Shown in pieces: positions 1 through 11,049 of a DNA stretch of 64,000 bases. Under the pieces are notes generated by a model. The model made no database searches. It was not told where the DNA came from and was given only the letters and a program-made list of their open reading frames with translations. Source of the DNA: Colocasia esculenta (Eukaryota > Streptophyta > Magnoliopsida > Alismatales > Araceae); assembly GCA_014218235.1 (NCBI GenBank), contig CM024753.1:185542348-185606347 (forward strand), read 5' to 3'. Position 1 is the first letter of the stretch. Each line of letters starts with the position of its first letter. Both the position numbers and the translations under genes were made by a program.

Positions 1-570
1 TTAGCTCCCGGTGCTTGTGATAGCACCCTATGTTGTGTCGTGTGTCTGTTCGTGTGCTTCGTGCGTTGTTTCACGAGTTTTCTCGGTGTTGGAGGCTTCG
101 AGTTTTCCGCCTCTGGGACACGTGTGCTAGCCTGAGTATTGTGGTCGTACCGTTACCGCTGTGGGGTGGCTGCGTTGCATTGTCTAGGTAGCCCTATCGG
201 TGGTACGCCAGGCTTTGGTCGTGACCTGTGTCCAGGTTTCCCCTCTCACTTTTGGAGCGAGTGTGTTCGGTTGTGGTACCCTGCTTCGGTCTGGGTCTCT
301 CTGAGGTCGACATGTTGCCCTCGACCTCTGCGGTTGTTTTGCTTCCCGTGTGGTTGTGCGTGGTGTTGGTGAGTCTGGAAGCCGATGGCGGAGTCTCCTA
401 TCGGTTCGTCCGGTAACAGTGAGGTCTATCGGCTTGCTAGTACTCGACCATGTGGTTTATCAACGTTGGGAGGTGTCCGGCTCTGGCTTGACCTCAAACG
501 TCTTCCGTGCTTCCGTCGTGGTATGCCACGTTGTGGAGCATGTGACTCCTAGTTTTTGTGGCTTCACGTG

Positions 571-757
571 CGTTTGGTATCCTTGTCGGAGCACGAGGAA
601 GGTCTGGGTGAGACCTAGTGGTGACAGTGGATGACGTTTTTACATGTTGAGGGTTCTTCGCGTGCGTTTGCTATCCCTGTTGGACCGCAAGGAAGGTCTA
701 GGTAAGACTTAGCGGTGACGGTGGACGTTGTTTCATGTGTTGAGAATTCTCCGCGAG
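571..757. repeat. Imperfect 94-bp tandem duplication
   Basis: Two adjacent copies start at 571 and 665 with the word CGTTTG and share blocks such as AAGGTCT, AGTGGTGAC and TGTTGAG. They lie in the untranslated tail of the gypsy element. A further weaker duplication, with CTGGCGAC and GAGTG-GTTGCT, follows at about 915-1015. Confidence 0.7.
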
Positions 758-1400
758 TGTGTCCTTGCTCTGGTTTGTGTCTCTCGCATGGCTACTCGGT
801 CGAGTGGTGACCGATGCTAGCTGTGGCTCGTGGCGTGAGACCATTTTTCTCGAGTGTTGTGTTCGACTCTCAGGTGTTTTCCATTGTGGTTGTCGGCAAC
901 GATGTACTCCGTTAGGTTTCGCTGGCGACGGAGTGCGTTGCTAACCGGTGTTTCTCGTGTTGCTGCCGGCAACTGCGCTCTCTGTCGGGTTTTACTGGCG
1001 ACAGAGTGGGTTGCTGGGCGTTGGGTGACCATAGTGAGGTCTGTTGGTGACTGCAACTGTGAGGATTTCGATTGGCATTTTCTGCTGTTCGGGCAGGACT
1101 TGGCATCGCTCGGCACGTGCGGTTGTTGTTCCATTTGGGCACCCCACGTGTGCCTGGAGTGAGCTGTTGGTTTTTGGCTTGGTGCTCCACCCGTGTTTGG
1201 AGCCCGTTGTGTGAGCTGTTGTTTTTCCGGTTTTGTGTGCTCGCGCGCATTTTACGGTGCGGTTGTTGCCACGAGGAAGTCGTGTTGAGACTTAGTGGTT
1301 TTTTTTTTTTTTTCGCGTTGGTCTTACGTTTACTCCCCGTGTTCCGTTTCGTGCCTCGAGATCTCTTGGGCTTGCCCCAATTTCGAGGACGAAATTGTTT

Positions 1401-1414
1401 TAAAGGGGGTAGAA
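1401..1414 (+). promoter_or_regulatory. Polypurine tract (plus-strand primer site) of the gypsy element
   Basis: The sequence TAAAGGGGGTAGAA sits directly before TGTAAGACC. A purine run followed by TG is the normal junction between the internal region and the 3' LTR of gypsy elements, where plus-strand DNA synthesis starts. Confidence 0.7.
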
Positions 1415-4400
1415 TGTAAGACCTGGTTTCCCGGCTTCCGTCTGGTGTCGTAGGATGACTGGCCACTGACGCGTCCAGGCTGGGTGATGCGCCGACGTGA
1501 CAATCATCCGTGTCGCGGCGAGCTTGTGGGTTGCGTGTTGGTCGCGCCCTGGTTCTCCGTCGCGTCTTACTATCGCGCCCGGTCAACGGGTCACGATAAT
1601 GTTTTGTCGTGTTGCGCTGTCTGGTCGTCTGACGCCTGTCAGGGTGGCAGGTGTGTCAGTACGGCTTGTCGCGTTGTTGCGGCGCCCTTGTAGGGCGCGT
1701 TCTTATCGTGGTCTGTTGACCTGTCGCGTTAAGGTCCGTAACGCGACAGGGCGGTCCGTCGCGTTCTAGTTGCCAAAGGTTAAAAGCCTTGTCCGGCGAC
1801 CCCCCTCTCTCTCCTTCTTCCCTTTCCCTCTCCCTCCGGCGGTGCTCCGCCTCCCCCTCTCCCCTTCGTGTGTTTCAAGCGAGGAGGAGGGCCGTGCGTG
1901 GTGCTGTGGCGTTGTGGACCTTGCGTGGAGCGAGGAGGAGGTGGCCGTGCGTCGTGAAGGCCCATCGTGGGTTCGGTTCTTCATAACCGGTAGGGATTTC
2001 TTGTGCCCTTCTCGATCTGGGTGGATTGGGAGCCCCTCGGGGTTTGTAGATAGCTTTACTGCTTTCCCCATGCTCTCCTCCCCCTTGTGTTGTGTTTGGA
2101 TGGTTTGTGGGCGGCCCGGGATTGAGGATCCCGTTGGTCTGCCTCCCTGCTGGTGTCGCGACGGCTGGGTGCGTCGCGACATCAGAGGAGGCATCGGCCC
2201 GCTCGGGAGCTACCTTATCTCGACAGGGTTGGCAGTCATGATAAGGTTGTCATGCCGCGCTTGCCGGTCGCGACAGGATTGCTGTCGCGGCGCATTTCTT
2301 CCCGGTCACAACAGGGCTGTCGCGGTGCCCTTCCCCGTCGCGATGGTGTCGCGACGGCCTTAAGGGTTGCGACAGTACATGTGTTGCCTCAGGTGTTTCC
2401 GTGGGCCCGGTTGTGTCTCGACGTGTGCCCCAGGGCAGGCTTTGCCTTTAGGACCTTCTGGTAGGGAATGCGGCTGGTTGCCTCCCTGCGTTCAGTGACC
2501 GAAGGTGACACCTTCGTGGCCGTGTCCTGGCAGCGGTGCCAGGAGGGTCGTGTCTGCCTAATAAGGCAGTCACTCGATTATTAGCAGAGCGACGGGTTTC
2601 CATACTGTCCGGTGGTGTTCCGAGGTTCTAGCCGTTCGTGCGTGCCTTGGTTGGCCGACGGCCCCTTTTGAGGGTCCGTGCGTGCCTCTCGCTCGCTGGG
2701 CTTGTCGTGTGTTACAAGCCAGTAGTTCGGCGTGCTTTTATTGTGCTGCCCCGCCTTTTTGCCCGGTGCTTGGCACTTGAGGGCTTGTCCCGTTCAGAGG
2801 TTGTCTTCATTTCCTGGGACCCCCGTCCTCGGGAGCCTGTTGAGGGAGTACTCCAGGCTACGAGCGTGCTCGAGTTGGCAGCCCACGTGAGCGGACTCTG
2901 GAGCTGAGGGGAAAACGAGGTTTAGACAGTGGCGCTGAGTCGTTTATAGAGCTTTCTTGTCTAGGTCTGGGATGCCGAGGGGTTCGGAGTGCTTTCCTGG
3001 CACAGACCAGACAGTCCCTTGTCTCACTGCCTCTCTCTGTGTTGGTTCCAGAGCCTGTGAACGCGGCAAGGAGGGACATCACGTTCTGAACGCGACGGCC
3101 CTGAATGTCGCGTTCCTGTTGTCGCCCAGAGGCAGCAGACGTCTGCAAGTGCAGCATGTGTCGCGTGTTGGGCGACCTACAAATGTCAACCCTAGGAAGG
3201 CGACGCTCAGCTCCATCACGATCAGGTCGGGACGGAGGGGTTGGTCGCGTTCTGAACCGCATCTTAAACCCTTGCTAACCAGACAGAGCTGAATATGCTC
3301 TATTTGGCCAGGGGGAGAGGTGTTGCAGGCTTCTGGGGGCGACTTGACATTGGAGAGAGGTTTTGGGCGTCTTCTCGCCGCGAGGACCGCATGTGTTGCG
3401 GGGGAAACGCCAGAGGATTGCTGTTCTTCGTGTTCTTCGAGGAGGTAGGGTGATTCCACTTGTTTTTGGGCTGTAGATTGCTGATTACAATTGTATAATG
3501 TGTTATTTGCTTTAATAACACTAGATAACATGCTAGGACTTACATTAAAGCATGAAATACGTGAATTATGGGTGGTTTGCAAGGTGTGGGGTGGTAATCC
3601 GGAGGGTGTTGCCGGGATTAGGGGTTCCTTCCTGTGAAGGCGACGAAACCCCCTGTCACGACAAGGTCGCGACAAGCCGACCCATCGTGATAGGGTTTGG
3701 GATTGCGACATGTCGGGGCATCACGTTCTGATGGCGACAGAGCCCTATGTCGCGACCTCATCCGAGAGGTCAGGTTGTGCATGGTTTCAGCGGTGTGATT
3801 ATCCGATTATCGTTATTCGATGTAATTGGCAGTGGCAAGCGGTGCACTGGCACTTGTGATGCTCTAGGAGCGTGTTGTTTCCGAGGCTAGCATACTATTT
3901 ACGTAGCTAGCGAGTGGCTTACGCGTTGGCATGTTGTTCACGCGGTGTGTGTCATGTTCATGTGTTGTGAGCAGGCTGTACACGAGGTTGACGTGAGGTT
4001 TCACGTAGTTTGTGCGGTGTGCACGTGGTTTCTGTGTGCGTGGCGAGTAGTACAATGTCTGCCGTGGTTACCTCCTCAATTGGGTGCCCCAAGTTCTTTG
4101 TGAGTCAGGCTGTTAGCTCGGGGTTTCTCCCGGTACTTGTGTTGTACTGTCGAGGTCTGTGTCGTCTGACCTGGACACCCTCACTCCTGTGTTTGAGTTG
4201 TACGTCCGGCTAAGGGAAAGATGACAGTAGGACAGCGACTTGTAAGTCTATTGTTTGTCGCTTATAGCACGCTCTTAGTTGGGGGTACGGACACCAGTAG
4301 ACGTCACTGGTCCCCAGCTAGTCCTGTTTCCAGTGCCTCACTCTAGAGAGCTCCGACAAGAGTCCCTAGAGGTACCAGGTATGGGCCTATGGCTGTGTGG

Positions 4401-5137
4401 TCCGCAGGTTGTGGTGTTGGTTGGTCTCCACAGTTGTTTGTCTTGTTTTTGTGGAGCGGCAGCTGGACCTTTCGTCCGTGGCTGCGAGGCTGAGAGGTAG
4501 ACCTGTGTGGTTTGTCCGAGTCAGTAGTTGGTGTCACGAACTAGTCTACGTGGCTCGAGTGTGGCGGTCTCTACTTTAGCACGTACACATGTTGTGGTTT
4601 GCCGTTTATTTATTAATGTTGTGTTACGTTGTTGGGAAACGGTAAGTGGTGTTTACAGCTTTAATAGCTTGTTAGCCTGTGCTATATAAACTGCTAGCGT
4701 AGCCTTTTGTTTATGCACTTGTGTTGGTTTGCTTGATTTTTGGGGGAGTTCCCTACTGAGCCAGTGACTTGCGAGGCTCACCCCTACTCCCAACAGGTGA
4801 AGGAGAGGAGGAGGTTTCATTACCGTCTTCCAGTTCAGAGCCGCATCGCGGCGGCGTTGGGCCAGCACCTCCAGCAGTGTAGTTCTGTTTTAGTTGTACT
4901 TCGGGGTATGTCCCAGGCTCTTGTACTTTTCTTGGCTTTTGTTGAAATATGGCCATGTAAATTCAGTATGAATATATGTGAGTTTGTGAATCATATATGT
5001 GAATCAATGTGTTCTTCTGTGTTTACACGGACTTGTGTGTGTGTTACCCCTTGCGAGGCTACGGCTCGATCGCGGGAGGCAGAGTCGGGTCAAGCTCGTT
5101 AATGGTTTAACAGGTTTGAACGACGCGTTCCGTCACA
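1415..5137 (+). mobile_element. Long (about 3.7 kb) gypsy 3' LTR
   Basis: Starts TGTAAGACC right after the polypurine tract. A likely end is GCGTTCCGTCACA at 5137, giving short TGT...ACA ends, after which base composition switches to AT-rich. A TATA-like box lies at 4683. The LTR holds many copies of words built on GTCGCGAC or CGCGACAGG (about 1685-1760, 2155-2380, 3085-3115 and 3655-3760). No coding frame is convincing. The right boundary is inferred, since the partner LTR lies outside the window. Confidence 0.5.
4683..4689 (+). promoter_or_regulatory. TATA-like box in the gypsy LTR
   Basis: TATATAA lies about 450 bases before the proposed LTR end, a plausible U3 position for element transcription. 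It is seen as a motif only. Confidence 0.35.
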
Positions 5138-5225
5138 TATAGTCTCAAATAATAATAATGTAATCGTATGCATAAAAATGATATATTTATACTCCTAGAA
5201 GGTTTCTAGAACATCATATAAAATT

Positions 5226-5389
5226 GGGAGAATTATCAATTAATCCCTACTTTTTTTGGACTTATTTTTAGGTCCCTGACTTACACAGTTTTCTAAAGGG
5301 AGAAAAGTGTGTAGCTACACAGTTTTCTAAGGGAGTCAGAGACCTAAAAATAAGTCCCCAACAAATAGGGACTGATTGATAATTCTCCC
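5226..5389. mobile_element. 164-bp Mutator-like MITE with perfect 9-bp target duplication
   Basis: Long terminal inverted repeats begin GGGAGAATTATCAA and end with the exact complement. Similarity continues for about 55 bases on each side, so the element folds into a hairpin with a short loop near 5300. It is flanked on both sides by TATAAAATT (5217-5225 and 5390-5398). A 9-bp duplication points to the Mutator superfamily. If the last T is counted as part of the element, the duplication is 8 bp and hAT is the alternative. It has no coding capacity. Confidence 0.85.
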
Positions 5390-5398
5390 TATAAAATT

Positions 5399-8300
5399 TA
5401 TGAATATCATAAATAAAAATAATTATTATTATTTAAGGTCAGATTTATTCAACATAAATATTAGATCTAGCGTAACATGTAATAAATCTAAAAATTTAGT
5501 TGTTGTAAATATTTTATAACCACTTATAATGAATGTAGGAGAGAAGATATTGCTCTAAATCTCCCAAAATATATGAAATCATAGTAGATCTATGATAATA
5601 TCTCTTATCTTGAAGAAGTTAGAAGAAACCCAAAATCGTCTTAAGCTAAGGTGTTAAAGAAGAAAAAGATGAAAATCCCCTCAAAATTCTGTAAGAAATT
5701 TGACTCTACTAAAAAAATTGAAAATAGAAAGGTAAATAGAAGAGAGGAAGAAGAAAGGGTGGAAGAACCCATCTAGGGATGGAGGCGATAGATGGGAGGG
5801 GAAACGGGGGAACAGAAAAGAAAAGTGGTTACTTAAGAGGGATCTGATCGGGTCATTGCGAGTTCGGATCCGAATCGACTCGTTCAAGTCGACCCCGATC
5901 TGGCACATACTATCGTGAGTTGTTTCGGCTCCAACAACTCGATGATATCAAGATTCGCAAATATCTTGACACGCGTCTATACAGCAGCATTAGGCCAACT
6001 TTACCTCAATTCGCCCAATCTCCCCCGTCCCCACCCAACCATCTTTTGCGGACCCGCTCACTGCCGTATACACAGCAACACCACCCTTCAAACCCCCACC
6101 ACCCCCCTCACGGCCTCACCCCACGTCATTTGGGCCCTCCACACACGACGCCGCGGCATGGCCCATGGCCCCTTGACGTGCCCCCTTGCCTGCGCGACCT
6201 CTGCCAAAGCCCCAGCTCCCATGGCCTCCCCTTGCCGATTCCTGCCAACACAGGCAGGCAAGCCCCGCATCAGATCAAACGGCGCCCACCACCACCACCC
6301 GCTATGCCCATCCCATCGTGAAAAGTTGTGAGATTAATGAGGGGGGATTCACCGACGAAAAAGACGCAAACCCCATTACTGGGTGGTAGGTACTCCCCCC
6401 ACACTGACCCGCTGCAAAAATCATAAGCACATCTCTGGTCTAATCTGTTCTGAGTCTTCTGACCCCCCTGAATCCGGTTTCTTATCTGTTCTAATCGGTT
6501 TAACTTGGCAAGCTGAAAAAGTGGGAGAAGGGAGGTGGGCAAGAGAGATGATGGTGTGGTGTGGTGTGGTGATTCCCCCCTCTTCCCCAATTTATCTGCC
6601 ATTTAATTACCACTTTGGCAACAGCTGTGTCAGATATCGGCAGTACTGGTTTTCTGGGTTCTTTCTTCATCCTTGCACTTGGTGAGCAGACGGGGTTTCC
6701 TTTTTATGTTGATTTTTCTCCCTTTTTGGTTTGTGAGGTTGGGTAATTGACTGGGTTGCTCATCAAGCTTTTGCTGGTGAAGTCCCCCAACTTTTTTGCA
6801 TTTTACATGCATGGTACATCTTATATTCTCTCTCTCTCTCTCTCAAGACTGTCTTTTCTTTTTAATCTTCTTCTTGGGGAATCCATCTGCTGTTTCAGGC
6901 AGAAACTTTCGGGAAGATACATTCTTGGAATCCATTTCATTTGCCATGGCTTGGTTCATGCTTTTGCCATCTCTTTTCTTTGCAGGAATAACATGCAACA
7001 ATCTTGGAAACAAAAGGACACCCAACACAGTACGTTTTCTATCCGTTATTATTCGTAGTTATCGCTACCCGAGGGATGCTGGAAAGGAAGCAGCAAATGA
7101 GGAACAAAGGAGGAAGAGACCTACAGAGGAGTTCACCTTTTCTTGGGTTTCTTGTCTCTTTTCTGTTCTGCTTCCTATACCCACTTTTTCCGCCTCTTTC
7201 TCTTATTTTTGTCTTGTTTTGTTGTATTGTATTGCGTACCTTGTTCTTGTATTCCTGCAACAGCGTTTTCCCCCTTCCCCGATTGTTCAAAACTATCTAA
7301 AACGTTCTTGCTTTGGATACTAATTTGTGGATCTGAAAGTGATCTTCTGGGTACTTCGTTCTATTATTCTGTTGCCCGGCCACAGAGGATATAAATAGGG
7401 CGAGCGTCGAAAGTAATTTCTTATTTTGAACTGATATTTACTTCAAATCTTACGACAGTCGACCTTCATTTTTTTTTTCCTTTTCTCGTTTTCTTCTCCC
7501 TTCCTATGTTAGGTTCGTAGCAGAGGTGGAGGTGGAAGATTATTGATTTTTGCAAGCGTTTGAAGAGTTCTAGGTTATTGTAGTTCCTTTTTCCTGTTTC
7601 TTTTTTTCATTGAAAACTAGATATGGATGATCCTTTGAGATAGGCTGCAAATTTTTGCTATAATCAGGTGCATAGTCTGATGACATATATTATCTAAACG
7701 AAGGACATCCAATGGATTATGTTTTCTTTCTCAGTGTGTTCTACTTTCTGAACTTGAGTGCTTGTTTCACAACCAAGTGGTTACCTACTCAAATAACCTG
7801 GGAATAGGTACCCATATCGGTTGGTTCAGATGATCAACTGTCTAGCATTTCTACTTCGACACTCAGTTGGCATTAATGTCATGCTCCATGAGAAAACCAC
7901 CTAGTCCATTGTTCATATCTTATATGTCACAGTTTCAGAAGGAACATATACTTATCTGCAGTTCATCATGTATGGCAGTTACTTTGTTGACATTTCATGT
8001 CTTTTTCTTGTGCAAAGTCACTAATGAGATATAATGAGAAGATCACATCAGGCTTTCAAATGGTATCTCACAGTTTTCCAGCATGTCATCTCTTTGTTTT
8101 CTATTTTACACACTTACACATGCCTAAGACTCATCATGGATAAATAATGCAAAGGCCGATTCTAAGATTCATGTTTTACTGCCAATTGGCTATCGAACAG
8201 TCCATTATGAGGTCCAAGTTTTATTGCTATTTAGCTATGCAGTGGAACTCACTTGTTATTTACTAATGTAAACTTCTTTCCAGTATCTACAACATTTTTG

Positions 8301-9872
8301 CATGTAGATTGCTGCCTAAACTTTACTGCATTGATGTCTTTGTGAAGGTCTTGAAGAGATGCCAATCTGTTAACTTTTCATGGTATTTTGTCTCCCTTGC
8401 AAGGATTGGATATTGTGTGCGGCATGGACACTGTAGAAGGGAAGTATATAATGACACCTGCATCAATCGTGAGGGCATAATGGACTAGAAATCTGAAAAT
8501 TTGCAATTTGATGAGATGTTGCGTGCATCTTATCTTTTTCATGTGTGTTGTGCATGCTTTGGGTCAGAGTTTTGAACTGTATTGTCTTCTTTTCTGCTTC
8601 TGAATCTGATAAAATTTGTTATGTGATTCAAAAGGTAAAATAATGATATGGCAGATCTACTGCAATTGTAGGGCTTTCGATTTGCATATGCAATGCTGTT
8701 TTTATGTGCACATTCAGATAACAGTCTTCCTTTCTCTTATTACTTTACAACACTTATCCTTTTCTTACTTCCTAAAGGATTTTGCCTCAGAGCTTGTTGC
8801 TGATTATGAGATGGTCTTAATGTGACTGGTTTCTATATATTATTATCAGTTCTGACAATGTTACTCTTCAAGGTTTTCCCTGATTATGAGATCGGATTAA
8901 TTTGACTGGTTTCTATAATTATCAGTTCTGACAATGTTACACTTCAAGCTTTTGTAAATCTTTCCTAGGTTCTCCTTACATCAGGTGACTCAACCCCATG
9001 TTTGTTAGTTTACAAGCTCGCCTATTTCTTTTAGGCACTTCTCTTATCTGGCAGCTTAACATTTGTTGATCGTTTATTTTTGCCTTTAGCTATCTGGAAA
9101 AAAACTCTTTTCACAAATTTTTCAGAAACTTAAAATCCGAGTGTCTATAAGACTGTTCTACTTGTAGATTCACAAGATGTCTTTGTTGCATGCTATCTTC
9201 TGGGCATCTAGGCTAGTGCATACATGCACAAACATATACTTAATTGAAAGTGGTTAAATTAATAATACATTAGGGAGCATATAGATTCTGTCCTATTGGA
9301 GCCTTCACCCCTAACATGGAAGGGTGGGAAGGCCTCAGAACCCCTCAATTTGCACAGCTCTTTTGGGCCTTCTGATAGTTTAGTCGGTTTGTCCCCTCCA
9401 GTCCTTGTGTGGAAGCAGATGACTTTAGATTTCATACAGCAGCAATAAGTTAGCCCAAGTTGATGGAAACATGGATAGACATAATTTGGGCTATAATGTG
9501 CAACTATTAGATGAGACATATTGGAGTGTAATTATCACTTTGATTGCTTGGAAATCAGGTCAGCATGCACATTTTATACATGGTTTCCCAATTGTTCTCA
9601 ATTTCTGTTAGTTTTGTAAAGCCATATACTTAGATCCTTAATGTGAAGGATATTGAGATTTTACCTCAAATTTAGTGTTTTTACTGCATTCATTTATTTA
9701 TGAAGTAACAAGACAGTTACTTCTACAAAGTGAATCAAATCAAGTTTATCTTCAATCTGATTGGGATCCACTAAATTCCTGCCAAACAATTATCCATCCT
9801 CCTATAGTCCTCTTTCTTTATCATTTCTTGGTTTTTCCACTGTGATAGTATGACAGTAGCTGCAGTGGGTGC
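5399..9872. other. Low-copy intergenic stretch without a recognisable gene
   Basis: 5900-6400 is C-rich and 6500-7500 is pyrimidine-rich, with TATA-like words and CT runs, as in plant promoters, 5' UTRs or introns. AG acceptor-like sites occur (for example near 6984) but no conserved protein can be read in any frame. Open frames here are short and of low complexity. The stretch could belong to an untranslated transcript, which cannot be decided from sequence alone. Confidence 0.5.
8801..8953. repeat. 80-bp tandem duplication
   Basis: Both copies begin TGATTATGAGAT, at 8801 and 8881. Each contains TGACTGGTTTCTATA, ATTATCAGTTCTGACAATG and a CTTCAAG tail. The second copy has a few small deletions. 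It looks like local slippage or unequal exchange in non-coding DNA. Confidence 0.85.
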
Positions 9873-11041
9873 CATGGATGGGGGTGTTGTCTGATACGTA
9901 TCGGTATCGGATGACACATATCAGTATCGGACCCCTCCGATCCGAAACCGGCCCGGAACACTGTTCCGGTCCAATAACTAAAAAAAATATTTTTTTAATG
10001 GTTTCGGGCGACACCCGAAACCATTTCGCCCGGTGTCGGCCCAAAAAGGCCGAAACTAAGGGATTCATGTTTTGTTGCCCTTGATATATATAATATGTAT
10101 GGAATCCCTTCAATCCCTGATATATACATAGTGCCTTATTTACCTGAACATCATTTAAGTACATGTTTAGTATTTGTAGTTTCATTTACTTAAGATATTA
10201 AATGTAATAAGAAAGTACCTCCTATTTGAATCTAATAAAAATATCAAAAAAATCATATTTCTTATCAATAAAGAAGTTAACTCTCCCATCCAAGAAGAAA
10301 ATCACGATTTTGGTGATTCCATCAAAATAGCGTCTTTTTAATCTCTCATAATTTGACTTATCTAAAAATTTCATAATTCAAATAAATCCAATAGAATACT
10401 AAAAATCAAAAGTTCGGGGAAAAAAGTCAAACATGTATATGACTTCTCCAAGGTAGTCACTCTCCTATTGATAGCAACTAAGTCCTAATCAGGAGGAGAG
10501 TGACTCTTTTGGAGAAGTTATATGCACGTTTAATTTTTTCACCAGACTTTGATTTTTAATATTTTATTTAGTTTATTTGAATTATGAAATTTTTAGATAA
10601 GTCAAATTATGAGGGATTAGAAAGACGCTATTTTGATGAAATCACCAAAATTGTGTTTTTTTTCTTAGATGGGGGAGTTGACTTTTTATTGGTATGAGAT
10701 ATGATTTTTTTGATATTTTTATTGGATTCAAATGGGATACTTCCTTATTTACATGTAATATCTTAAGTAAATGAAACTACAAATACTAACATTTACTTAA
10801 ATGATGTTTAGGTAATAAGTAAACTGCAATTTCTCATTAATCTAATTTATTTAGATTCAAATGCATGTCCACTGATTTTGGTGATGTATTGATAATTTTT
10901 TTTATCATTTTTCTGATTTTTCATATTTTTAATGGTTCTTTGCATGTATCGGCTGGTTTCGGCCAAATCCGAAACAGATACCGAATCGGTTTCAGTTTCG
11001 GACCCCCCCCCCCCCGACCGAAACCGACACCCCCATCAATG
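9873..11041. mobile_element. hAT-like element, 1.17 kb, non-autonomous, with 8-bp target duplication
   Basis: Flanked by GTGGGTGC on both sides (9865-9872 and 11042-11049). The ends are inverted copies: CATGGATGGGGGTGT on the left, and the complement of CATTGATGGGGGTGT on the right. An 8-bp duplication with CA-starting ends fits the hAT superfamily. Both subterminal parts carry clusters of GGTTTCGG and CCGAAACC words, including the palindrome around 10000-10022. There is no transposase frame. The middle is occupied by a large foldback (10127-10825). Confidence 0.75.
10127..10825. repeat. Large foldback (two ~340-bp inverted arms) inside the hAT-like element
   Basis: The left arm runs from about 10127 to 10475 and the right arm from about 10491 to 10825, with a short spacer. 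Paired blocks include TTTACTTAAGATATTA with its complement, GTCAAATTATGAG with its complement, and AGACGCTATTTTGATG with its complement. Arm identity is high by eye. It may be a nested MITE or the original core of the element. No separate target duplication could be identified. Confidence 0.8.
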
Positions 11042-11049
11042 GTGGGTGC

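Larger units (their letters stand above)
1..1414 (+). mobile_element. 3' internal tail of a Ty3/gypsy retrotransposon (decayed)
   Basis: No intact reading frame of any known family is visible here on either strand. The right end carries the tract typical of the end of chromovirus integrase genes: a Phe-Arg-Gly-Arg-like tail encoded around 1380-1400, then a polypurine tract and a TGTAAG LTR start. I read the stretch as degraded or untranslated sequence lying 3' of pol. It is GT-rich on the plus strand. Orientation (plus) comes from the order tail, polypurine tract, LTR. The rest of the element lies to the left of the window. Confidence 0.55.

Noticed and set aside
139..2464. Many open frames of 60-225 codons on both strands in the left gypsy region
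   Set aside because: They are Cys/Val/Arg-rich, overlap each other on opposite strands, match no known family pattern and lie in LTR or untranslated sequence.
5915..6331. A 138-codon Pro/Thr/His-rich plus-strand frame and an overlapping 133-codon frame
   Set aside because: Two overlapping frames with the same composition in a C-rich stretch indicate composition, not coding. No domain or homologue pattern is visible.
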